A stretch of 64,000 bases of DNA from JABMQB01 sp964575025 (GTDB lineage: Bacteria > Bacteroidota > Bacteroidia > Bacteroidales > Prolixibacteraceae). The position numbers were made by a program, and so were the translations under genes. Location of the stretch: the NCBI GenBank assembly GCA_964575025.1, contig CAZNPV010000002.1, positions 67,446 to 131,445 on the forward strand, written 5' to 3'. Of this stretch, positions 1-7,478 are shown piece by piece. A model generated the notes under the pieces. It was given only the letters and a program-made list of their open reading frames with translations. It did no database searches and was not told the DNA's origin. The number at the start of each line of letters is the position of its first letter. Position 1 is the first letter of the stretch.

Positions 1-204
1 AAAGGTAACCATTAAGGATCCGACAACCATCCCCTGTTTTTCGGCCACAAAATAAATTCCCCTGGAAGGGTCGTCAAAAACTGCCCTGGTTCCTTTTGCA
101 ACGGTCTCTGTATTTAAACGGATATTTTCGGTTTCGAGCGCCATGGCAATCTGAAATTCGCCAATCATCGGTCTGTCCTTTATGGTTGCTCTTCGTATTT
201 GCAT
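1..204 (-). CDS. GNAT family N-acetyltransferase, N-terminal part only
   Basis: The reverse strand has an ATG at 204-202 and stays open for 68 codons to the window edge, so the C-terminal half is missing. The visible protein begins MQIRRATIKDR and contains GEFQIAMALETENI and a central strand ending in VVGSLMVTF. That is the usual first half of a GNAT acyltransferase: a helix rich in Glu/Ala, then the strand before the acetyl-CoA loop. The acetyl-CoA binding motif lies outside the window and the substrate cannot be read. It is 44 nt downstream of the NifX/NifB-like gene on the same strand and may share its transcript. Confidence 0.7.
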   Translation of the reverse strand, partial: MQIRRATIKDRPMIGEFQIAMALETENIRLNTETVAKGTRAVFDDPSRGIYFVAEKQGMVVGSLMVTF

Positions 205-248
205 CGCAATCTCTTTATCCCGGATAAGGGTTTGGTAAAAGAATGGTA

Positions 249-584
249 TTAATCGTTGATTGATGGTAATTTGATCCTGGAAAGAATTGCCTCAATTTTG
301 ATCTGTTCTTCGTCAAGGAGGATCAATTGAATTTTATCCTTTTCAAGTTTCTCCTGGACCCGGGGGCCTACCTCTCCCGTGATTATAGCTGTTACGCCGC
401 TCTTTTCAAGGAGATTTACAAGGTTTACTCCTGCCTGGACCTCTCTTTTAAAAGGATTATTCATAATGGTATAGTCCTTATTTAAGGGATCGTAGATCAC
501 TACGCTTTCACAACGCCCAAAACGTCCATCCAGAAATGATTTGAGGGTTTTCCCACTGGAAGTTATGGCATAAAGTTTTTTCAC
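249..584 (-). CDS. NifX/NifB-type (dinitrogenase Fe-Mo cofactor family) small protein
   Basis: This 111-residue protein has the compact fold signature of the Nitro_FeMo-Co family: an N-terminal strand MKKLYAITSSG, the conserved GRFGRCESVVIYD segment around residues 21-33, a middle GVNLVNLLEKSGVTAIITGEVG stretch, and LILLDEE near the end. Stand-alone members occur in many bacteria and archaea without nitrogenase and are thought to bind metal clusters, but their role is mostly unknown. No nif genes are near, so a role in nitrogen fixation is not supported. A purine-rich AGGAG lies just upstream of the ATG. The neighbours are the GNAT gene downstream and miaB, 164 nt upstream on the same strand. 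Confidence 0.75.
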   Translation of the reverse strand: MKKLYAITSSGKTLKSFLDGRFGRCESVVIYDPLNKDYTIMNNPFKREVQAGVNLVNLLEKSGVTAIITGEVGPRVQEKLEKDKIQLILLDEEQIKIEAILSRIKLPSIND

Positions 585-748
585 TTCTCCTGATTTAGAT
601 TAAAAAGATTATAATGGGTACTATTCATTGGGATCATCACCTGAATTCTTTTGTTTATGAGTGCAAGATAGGAAATATCAGGGAACAGCAAGGGATCCTT
701 CGGGCAGAAGATGATCCTCCAGGAATTTTTTTTACAACAGATAATCTG

Positions 749-2080
749 TTATTCAGGAATTTCCCCGATTAAGGTTGTTTGTGTGCAGCGGATGATTCTG
801 GTTTGTACATAATCCCCTTTTTTGAAATGTTTTTTCGGGAATACCACTACTTTATTTTGAGAGGTTCGCCCGGAGAGCATATCTTTCGATTTTTTTGAGG
901 GTCCTTCTGCCAGTACCTCAAAAACTTTTCCTATATCCTTTTGGTTGCTTTCCAGCGATAGCCGGCTCTGAAGGTGAATAATTTCGTTTAACCTTCTGGT
1001 CTTTACTTCATCGGGTACATCGTCGGCCATTTTTTCCCAGGCATAGGTTCCGGGGCGTTCCGAATATTTAAACATAAATGCCATGTCGAATCCGGCCCAT
1101 TTCATCAGGTTGAGGGTTTGCTGATGGTCTTGTTCGGTTTCGGTGCAGAAACCGGCAAACACATCTGTAGTGATACTGCATCCGGGGAGTATCTCCCTGA
1201 TGGCTGATATCCGGGATTTATACCACTCCGCATCGTATTTCCGGTTCATCTGTTTCAGAATGCGTGAACTTCCCGACTGAAGGGGAAGGTGGATATGCCG
1301 GCAGATGTTCGGATGCAGCGCCATAGTTTTTAAAATGCTGTCGGACATGTCTTTGGGATGAGAGGTCGTAAACCGTATCCGCATGGCCGGTTGGGACAGT
1401 GCTACCTTTTCAAGCAGATCCCGGAAACGAACCGGTTTTCTTTCTCCTTCAGGAACCCATTTGTACGAATTTACGTTTTGCCCGAGAAGGGTAACCTCTT
1501 TGTATCTTTTGTTCGCTAAATCCCTCACTTCATTGAGAATGTCTTCCGGATCGCGGCTGCGTTCCCGGCCCCGGGTATAAGGAACAATGCAATAAGTGCA
1601 GAAATTATTACACCCCCGGGTAATGCTGACAAAACCGGATATTGCTTTATCCCCGATTCTGACCGGCGTAATCCTGTCGTATGTTTCATTTTCCGAAAGT
1701 TCGATATTCAGGGCTTTTCCCCCATTTTCCGCTTCTTCCATCAGGTAAGGCAGGTCTCGGTATGCATCTGGCCCTGCAACGAGACTCACCATGTCATGTT
1801 CAAAGAATTTTTCCCCTATCCGTTCAGCCATACAGCCAATCACGCCAACCACCAGGTTTTTGTTTCTTTTTTTGAATTGTCTGAAATGGTCAAGCCTGCC
1901 CCAGATACGCTGTTCAGCATTATCACGCACCGAGCAGGTATTGATCAGGATCACATTCGCTTCCTCCTTTCTATTTGTCAGTACATATCCGTTTTCTTTC
2001 AATACAGATGCCGCCACTTCGCTGTCGGCCACATTCATCTGACAGCCGTAGGTTTCAATAAAAAGTTTCTTTTGAGCCAT
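749..2080 (-). CDS. miaB: tRNA-2-methylthio-N6-dimethylallyladenosine synthase MiaB
   Basis: MiaB adds a methylthio group to isopentenyl-adenosine 37 of tRNAs that read codons starting with U. The 443-residue protein has the three family domains in order. The N-terminal UPF0004 domain holds cluster-binding cysteines C13 (YGCQMN), C49 (NTCSV) and C83 (IGCMAE). The radical-SAM motif CNNFCTYC has C157, C161 and C164, followed by PYTRGRERSR, typical of MiaB rather than RimO or MtaB. The C-terminal TRAM domain follows. Length matches the family. A TAATTTTG -7 element lies 18-25 nt upstream, so the mRNA leader should be about ten bases. Confidence 0.95.
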   Translation of the reverse strand: MAQKKLFIETYGCQMNVADSEVAASVLKENGYVLTNRKEEANVILINTCSVRDNAEQRIWGRLDHFRQFKKRNKNLVVGVIGCMAERIGEKFFEHDMVSLVAGPDAYRDLPYLMEEAENGGKALNIELSENETYDRITPVRIGDKAISGFVSITRGCNNFCTYCIVPYTRGRERSRDPEDILNEVRDLANKRYKEVTLLGQNVNSYKWVPEGERKPVRFRDLLEKVALSQPAMRIRFTTSHPKDMSDSILKTMALHPNICRHIHLPLQSGSSRILKQMNRKYDAEWYKSRISAIREILPGCSITTDVFAGFCTETEQDHQQTLNLMKWAGFDMAFMFKYSERPGTYAWEKMADDVPDEVKTRRLNEIIHLQSRLSLESNQKDIGKVFEVLAEGPSKKSKDMLSGRTSQNKVVVFPKKHFKKGDYVQTRIIRCTQTTLIGEIPE

Positions 2081-2097
2081 TTCTAAACGTTAAACGG

Positions 2098-2105
2098 CAA
2101 AATTA
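2098..2105 (-). promoter_or_regulatory. -7 promoter element of miaB (TAATTTTG)
   Basis: On the minus strand this reads TAATTTTG, an exact match to the Bacteroidota housekeeping -7 consensus TAnnTTTG. Transcription would start near 2091, about ten bases before the miaB ATG. I see no clear -33 TTTG. Confidence 0.5.
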
Positions 2106-2316
2106 CAATTTTTTGGGTGATGCGGTTTAAACAGGTAGATATTTAAACGGATGAAACGATCCTATCAAATCATGTCATAAAAACAATGATCATACGTATG
2201 GATTTGCTGAAAAAACAGCAGGACACTGAAATTATTTAAGAGTATGTTCCAAAACCAGGAAATTGGTTTGTATTTTTACAATAATTTTCGAACGGTTTTT
2301 TTAAAACACAAAAATC

Positions 2317-3554
2317 ATGAAAAGAAAAAGAAAGAGTCACTTTCTGGCCATCGTTATTTCACTCAGCATACTATTTTTTTCATGCGGGGATGACAATCCG
2401 GTTGCACCGGTCACGAAAGAAAAGATCAGCGGAGTGGTCCAAAAGGGGCCGTTTAACATTGGTGCGGATGTAATCTTATCTGAACTGCAAGGAGATCTGG
2501 CTCCAACAGGTAAGCAGTTTACAAGCCAGATCACTGCCAACGATGGTTCTTTTGAATATGCAGGTCTCGAGTTGGTTTCGCAGTATGTTACCCTTCATGC
2601 CGATGGATTTTATTTCAACGAACTGAAAGGTGCGAATTCGGCTGCCCGGCTTAGCCTTTATGCCCTTGCCGACATATCGAGCCAGTTAACGCTTAACATA
2701 AATGTTCTGACTCACCTTGAAAAGCCCCGGGTGGAATACCTGATCTCCCAGGGCTCATCATTTGCCGAAGCCAAGGCAACTGCCCAGGCTGAAGTACTCG
2801 AAATTTTCAGTATATCCAAAACAGACATTCGCGTTTCGGAACAGCTCAACATTGCCGGCTCCGGGGAGGACAATGCCATCCTTCTTGCCGTTTCCTCTAT
2901 CCTACAGGGGTTTCGTACGGAAGCAGAACTTCAGGAAATGTTGAATATTATTGCCAACGACCTCAAAGAAGATGGTACAATGGATCATGAAGAAGTGAAA
3001 AGTTCACTGGCTGGTCATAGCCTTTATATTTTGGAATCAAAAGTCAAACAGAACCTCGAAGATAAATACAATACCCTGGGGGTACGTTTCAGATACCCGA
3101 CTTTGGGAAATACATTGCCATGTTTAACGAAAACTCGGGATATACCCCGACACCGTTGATTCTTTATCCCGAAATATCGGATTACGGACCCAATGTCCTG
3201 AACGAAAAAAACACCCATTTTGTGGGGGGTATAAGGTTTGATCAATTCTATAGTTTTGCTGCTGAATCGCTCATTGGGTTACCCCTGAAAATTGAGTTGA
3301 AACTGCTTAACGGCCGGGAAACCAGTGGCGGTTTCTGGGTTTATGAGTTGGGGAGCAAACAAAACTGGAATATCTCCGACTATAACTTTGATGAACATTC
3401 CCAAATTTTTACCATGATTGAACCGGGGACTCCTTCCAACCTGAGGATGGGATTCATGCCGGAAGGGAGTTTTACCATTGAGGTAATCTATCACGAAGGG
3501 GGAGGGGCTATGATCCAATCCAGAGTAATTCATGTGGAAACGGTTGAAAATTAA
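2317..3554 (+). pseudogene. Surface lipoprotein gene split by a frameshift in a G run
   Basis: Two reading frames join into one protein. The first (2317-3159) starts with a lipoprotein signal peptide ending FFSC (C23), then a segment KISGVVQKGPF...NIGADV typical of a repeat-like N-terminal domain of Bacteroidota lipoproteins, and a helical part with NVLTHLEKPRVEYL. It runs off into about 25 nonsense residues after position 3082. The second frame (to 3554) continues sensibly: GTFQIPDFGKYIAMFNENSG and on to a beta-rich C-terminus. The switch fits one missing G in the five-G run 3078-3082: six Gs would give an intact protein of about 412 residues. It is either a recent mutation, a slippage site or a sequencing error. 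The function is unknown. Confidence 0.7.
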
Positions 3555-3687
3555 GCATACCTGTTTTCCATTGGAAAGAATTTATTAACATTTGCTGCAG
3601 GCAGCGTAATCAGCTGCATCTGCCTTTTTCAGCATCTTCTGCAATTGGACGCCGTGAATTCCGTTCTTTTAATAACGCAATTTGAAT

Positions 3688-3695
3688 TATATTTG
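3688..3695 (+). promoter_or_regulatory. -7 promoter element TATATTTG before the SPOR protein gene
   Basis: An exact TAnnTTTG match. The start of transcription would fall near 3702, which leaves only 4-13 nt of leader before the candidate start codons at 3706 and 3715. Confidence 0.4.
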
Positions 3696-3714
3696 TAATA
3701 CAATCATGGTTAGG

Positions 3715-4185
3715 ATGAAAAACGTATTGTGTCTGTTACTGGCCGTTTTTTTCAGTTTTGCAGTGCAAGCTCAGCGGTTCTTTAATGAGGAAGGTCCGGA
3801 ACAGGACAGCCTGCCTGAGGTAATCAGCATACTTAATCCGAATCAGGATCCGCGGCTAACCCGGATGGTACAATGGCAAATTGAGAACAACCGACGCAAA
3901 AATGGCATCGACGGCTGGAGGGTGGAAATCTTCAACCGCTCAGGAAGCAATGCCCTGGAAGAAGCCCTGGAAGTGAAACAGGATTTTCTTTCCGTTTATC
4001 CCGATATTCCTGTGAATGTGTTGTTTAATGCTCCCGACTTTAAAGTACGGGTAGGTGACTTCAGAACCCGGAATGAGGCACTGAAACTCCGAAAAGAGAT
4101 CACGAAAAAATATCCCAAATCGTTTGCAGTACGGGATAAGATCAATTTTCCACCCCTTCGCAAAAAAGAAAGCCGGAATGAGTGA
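3715..4185 (+). CDS. Secreted SPOR-domain protein
   Basis: The protein begins MKNVLCLLLAVFF and has a clear signal peptide ending AQA-QRFF. An ATG three codons upstream (3706) is possible too; the longer TTG-initiated frame is unlikely because it would lie on top of the promoter. The C-terminal 80 residues are a SPOR-like domain: GWRVEIFNRSGSNALEEAL, then FLSVYPDIPVNVLFNAPDFKV split by a short linker, then RVGDFRTRNEALKLRKEI. SPOR domains bind denuded peptidoglycan glycan strands, so a periplasmic cell-wall role is likely. Its stop codon overlaps the start of the PurF-like gene (ATGAGTGA), so the two are translationally coupled. Confidence 0.75.
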   Translation: MKNVLCLLLAVFFSFAVQAQRFFNEEGPEQDSLPEVISILNPNQDPRLTRMVQWQIENNRRKNGIDGWRVEIFNRSGSNALEEALEVKQDFLSVYPDIPVNVLFNAPDFKVRVGDFRTRNEALKLRKEITKKYPKSFAVRDKINFPPLRKKESRNE

Positions 4186-6073
4186 ATCGATCAAACATGA
4201 GTGCGGGATTGCATTGGTAAGGCTCCTGAAACCCCTAAGCTACTACCAGGAAAAATACGGCTCCTGGGAATACGGACTTAACAAAGTCTACCTCCTGATG
4301 GAGAAACAACACAACCGCGGGCAGGACGGAGCCGGAATCGTTAACCTGAAAATGAATCTTACCCCGGGGACCCACTATATTCACCGCTATCGCTCCATAA
4401 AACAGAATCCCATACTCGATTTATTCAGTAAAATCAATAAAATCAGTCGGAAATTGATAAGAAACGGGGGCATTCCGGATGACCTTACCTGGGTATATAA
4501 CAACCTCCCTTTTGCCGGGGAGATTTTTCTCGGGCATTTACGGTATGGCACCTTCGGGGGGAAAAGCCTGGAATATATCCACCCTGTGATGCGGCAAAAC
4601 AACTGGAAATCAAGAAACCTGGTGCTGGCCGGAAATTTTAACCTTACCAATACCAACGAACTCTTTGAAGTTCTCATTAATCTGGGACAACACCCTAAAG
4701 CGTATACCGACACCGTAACGGTACTGGAAAAGGTAGGCCATTTCCTGGATGAAGAAAACCAGTTGCTCTTCAGAAAATACAAGGAGGAAGGCTATTCAAA
4801 TATTGAAATATCTGCTTTAATTGAACAGCATATTGACATCGGGAATATTCTTGAACGGGCAACAAAAGATTGGGATGGAGGCTATGCTGTTGCCGGAATA
4901 ATCGGCCATGGTGATGTTTTTGCCATGCGTGATCCCTGGGGGATCCGGCCCGTTCATTATTACCATGATGATGAAATTGTTGTGGTGGCCTCTGAAAGAC
5001 CGGTGATCCAGACAGTCATGAATGTATCGTACCATAAGGTGAAGGAGATAAACCCCGGAGAGTCCCTGATCCTTAAAAAAGACGGGACGTTAAAAAATCA
5101 AATGATCAGAAAACCCTGTGAACGGAAATCCTGTTCCTTTGAACGGATCTATTTTTCAAGGGGCAGTGACCGGAATATATACTTCGAACGGAAAGAACTG
5201 GGGAGGTTATTGACTGACCCAATCCTTGAAACCATTCATTACGATTTTAAAAATACCGTGTTTTCCTATATTCCTAACACTTCAGAAACAGCGTTCTACG
5301 GAATGATGGAAGGTGTAAGAAAGTACCTTGCCGGTTGGAAAATAGAACAGATAACAAAGCGAAAAGAACAATTAACAGGCCAACAGATCAGCGGGATCAT
5401 CTCTGTTGAACCCCGGATAGAGAAAATTGCCGTTAAGGATGTTAAGTTGCGTACGTTTATAGCGGACGATGCCAGCCGTAATGACCTGGTTGGTCACGTG
5501 TATGACGTAACCTACGGAGTGATAAAGAATACCGATACACTGGTTATAATCGACGATTCAATTGTCAGAGGGACTACGCTTAAATACAGTATTATCCGGA
5601 TTCTGGACCGGTTGCATCCAAAAAAGATCGTTGTGGTTTCTTCAGCTCCACAGATCAGATACCCCGACTGTTATGGGATTGATATGACCCGGCTGGGAAA
5701 GTTTGTTGCTTTTAATGCCGCTATTGCCCTGCTGAAAGAGAATGGGTTGGAAAAGGTCATGGATGAGGTGTATGAAAAATGCAGGGAACAGGAAAAATTG
5801 CCTAAAGAAAAAGCAGTGAACTGTGTCAGGGAAATCTACCGCCCCTTTACAGCAGACCAGATAACTGCAAAAATTGCTGAATTATTAACCCCGGAAGAGT
5901 GTTCTGCACAAGTGGATATTGTCTACCAGACCATTGAAAATCTGCACAAAGCCTGTCCCAACGATACCGGCGATTGGTATTTCACCGGTGATTATCCTAC
6001 CCCGGGGGGGAACAATGTGGTGAATGCTTCCTTTATTAATTATTTCGAAGGCTCGGATAAACGGGCCTATTAA
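4178..6073 (+). CDS. Amidophosphoribosyltransferase-like protein (long PurF paralog)
   Basis: A class II glutamine amidotransferase joined to a phosphoribosyltransferase, the layout of PurF, which makes phosphoribosylamine from PRPP and glutamine in purine synthesis. From the ATG at 4178 the protein has 631 residues. Cys9 in KHECGIALV would be the nucleophile exposed after removal of an eight-residue propeptide. HNRGQDGAG and FLGHLRYGT are amidotransferase motifs; VIIDDSIVRGTT is the PRPP-binding loop. It is about 120-160 residues longer than standard PurF, and Bacteroidota often carry such a long form beside a canonical one, so its exact role is less certain. The start overlaps the stop of the SPOR gene by 8 nt. 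Confidence 0.8.
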   Translation: MSESIKHECGIALVRLLKPLSYYQEKYGSWEYGLNKVYLLMEKQHNRGQDGAGIVNLKMNLTPGTHYIHRYRSIKQNPILDLFSKINKISRKLIRNGGIPDDLTWVYNNLPFAGEIFLGHLRYGTFGGKSLEYIHPVMRQNNWKSRNLVLAGNFNLTNTNELFEVLINLGQHPKAYTDTVTVLEKVGHFLDEENQLLFRKYKEEGYSNIEISALIEQHIDIGNILERATKDWDGGYAVAGIIGHGDVFAMRDPWGIRPVHYYHDDEIVVVASERPVIQTVMNVSYHKVKEINPGESLILKKDGTLKNQMIRKPCERKSCSFERIYFSRGSDRNIYFERKELGRLLTDPILETIHYDFKNTVFSYIPNTSETAFYGMMEGVRKYLAGWKIEQITKRKEQLTGQQISGIISVEPRIEKIAVKDVKLRTFIADDASRNDLVGHVYDVTYGVIKNTDTLVIIDDSIVRGTTLKYSIIRILDRLHPKKIVVVSSAPQIRYPDCYGIDMTRLGKFVAFNAAIALLKENGLEKVMDEVYEKCREQEKLPKEKAVNCVREIYRPFTADQITAKIAELLTPEECSAQVDIVYQTIENLHKACPNDTGDWYFTGDYPTPGGNNVVNASFINYFEGSDKRAY

Positions 6074-6100
6074 AAAAGGATACGCTATATGCATGAGAGC

Positions 6101-6133
6101 AAAAAAAAAAGACTGTCGCAAAGGACAGTCTTC
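6101..6133 (-). terminator. Rho-independent terminator of the small secreted repeat protein gene
   Basis: On the minus strand a perfect 8-9 bp stem (AGACTGTC with GACAGTCT, six-base loop) is followed by ten Ts. It stands 50 nt after the stop at 6184. There is no T run on the plus side, so it serves the minus-strand gene. Confidence 0.8.
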
Positions 6134-6183
6134 TCTAACTAAATCCAATAAACTAATCTCAATAATTTCACTCTTTTACTTCC

Positions 6184-6519
6184 TTAGATTATCGCGTTAA
6201 ACATCCAGTTTTCTATTTCCAGTTCTTTTTCTGTGTCTTCAACAGCACAAACTTTTTTGCTGTTTAAGGGAGCCGGATTAAACATCCACTCCATAAGTTC
6301 AAGAGCGTTTTCAGATTCCCTTTGAAAGAGGGTCAATTCCCCGGAGCGGGTATGGTTGTTCCACATCCATGGTTCAAGCTCTAGTGCCGGTTCAACTTCT
6401 GTTTTTATTTCAAGGCTTGAGGCAACTTGACGTTCTGTGTTTTCTGCGTTTGCATTTCCTGCCAGTAGGAAAAAAGCGAGAAGGGCAAAAAATACAAATT
6501 GATTTTTTCTGGTTTTCAT
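6184..6519 (-). CDS. Small secreted protein with three WMxN repeats, unknown function
   Basis: I do not know the function. The 111-residue product has a signal peptide (cleavage probably after ANA, residue 25) and then three copies of a ten-residue motif: ALELEPWMWN at 45-54, ALELMEWMFN at 72-81 and ELEIENWMFN at 99-108. The copies are spaced exactly 27 residues apart, and the last lies three residues from the C-terminus. The mature part is acidic, with no membrane segment and one Cys. Motifs of the kind L-E-x-W-M occur in small exported proteins of Bacteroidota, but I cannot name a characterised family. The gene is monocistronic, with its own terminator. Confidence 0.75.
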   Translation of the reverse strand: MKTRKNQFVFFALLAFFLLAGNANAENTERQVASSLEIKTEVEPALELEPWMWNNHTRSGELTLFQRESENALELMEWMFNPAPLNSKKVCAVEDTEKELEIENWMFNAII

Positions 6520-6665
6520 TGTTACACTGTTTTTGTTTTCTAATTGTTTCTGTTTAATTGTCTTTACTCTAATAGACTCAATTCCTCTGCAAAGGTTACA
6601 TTCCTTTATGTTAAAAAGTATAAAAATCTTGTTAATAAAATCTTAAGATCGGTAAGGAGCGATGA

Positions 6666-7469
6666 TTACCGGTAAATCAAACAGCCTTCCGGGAAAGTGT
6701 TTCGGTCCATTACCGGTAAATCGTCGAACAGTCCGTAAACAGCGCTCCCGCTACCTGTCATAGAAGCATAAACAGCTCCCAGGTTATACAGCGTATTTTT
6801 AATTCCTGGCAGATCCGGGAATTTGTTGAAAACCGTTTCTTCAAAGGCATTGTGTAGTTTTCCACGCCATAGGGTTACCGGTAATTTGATCAGGTCTGTT
6901 AATGTTTCCCGGGGAACATCCGGATGAATATTCTGGTAAGCATCCGCAGTACGGACCCGGAAAGGGGGAACCACAACAAGAATGTGATAAGTGGATAAAT
7001 CAATGTTTACCGGGGTCAGAATATTTCCGATGCCGGTAGCCAGGGAAGGGGTGTTGTACACAAAAAAAGCACAGTCAGCACCCAGCTTTTCCGCATACAT
7101 TGCAAGGGTTGGTTTTTTCAGGTTCAATGAAAAGAGAGTATTTAAAGCGGTAAGCATAAATGCAGCATCCGACGATCCGCCACCCAGGCCGGTACCGAAA
7201 GGGATTTTTTTATGTAAATGGATATGAACCGGTGGAAGATCAAAATCTTTTTTTAAAAGCGTATACGCCAGAACAGCCAGATTGTCTTCTGCCTTTCCTC
7301 CCGGAACCAACCCTGTACTATCTATCCTGAATTTGGCGGATTCCACCACATCCAGGGCATCGCTGACCTCAATGGGGTAAAAGATGGTCTCCAGGTTGTG
7401 GTACCCGTCCTTTCTTTTTTTTGTTATTCTGAGCCCCAGGTTAATTTTGGCATTGGGAAAAACAACCAT
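6666..7469 (-). CDS. ispE: 4-diphosphocytidyl-2-C-methyl-D-erythritol kinase IspE
   Basis: IspE phosphorylates CDP-methylerythritol in the non-mevalonate isoprenoid pathway. The 267-residue protein starts MVVFPNAKINLGLRI, with the family's KINL signature and DGYHNLETIF. The GHMP-kinase phosphate loop is IPFGTGLGGGSSDAA around residues 89-103, and the C-terminal ASMTGSGSAVYGLF motif closes the ATP site. It starts 9 nt after the gcvP stop, so it is co-transcribed with gcvP. I see no strong hairpin after its stop. Confidence 0.93.
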   Translation of the reverse strand: MVVFPNAKINLGLRITKKRKDGYHNLETIFYPIEVSDALDVVESAKFRIDSTGLVPGGKAEDNLAVLAYTLLKKDFDLPPVHIHLHKKIPFGTGLGGGSSDAAFMLTALNTLFSLNLKKPTLAMYAEKLGADCAFFVYNTPSLATGIGNILTPVNIDLSTYHILVVVPPFRVRTADAYQNIHPDVPRETLTDLIKLPVTLWRGKLHNAFEETVFNKFPDLPGIKNTLYNLGAVYASMTGSGSAVYGLFDDLPVMDRNTFPEGCLIYR

Positions 7470-7478
7470 CCGGTTTTC

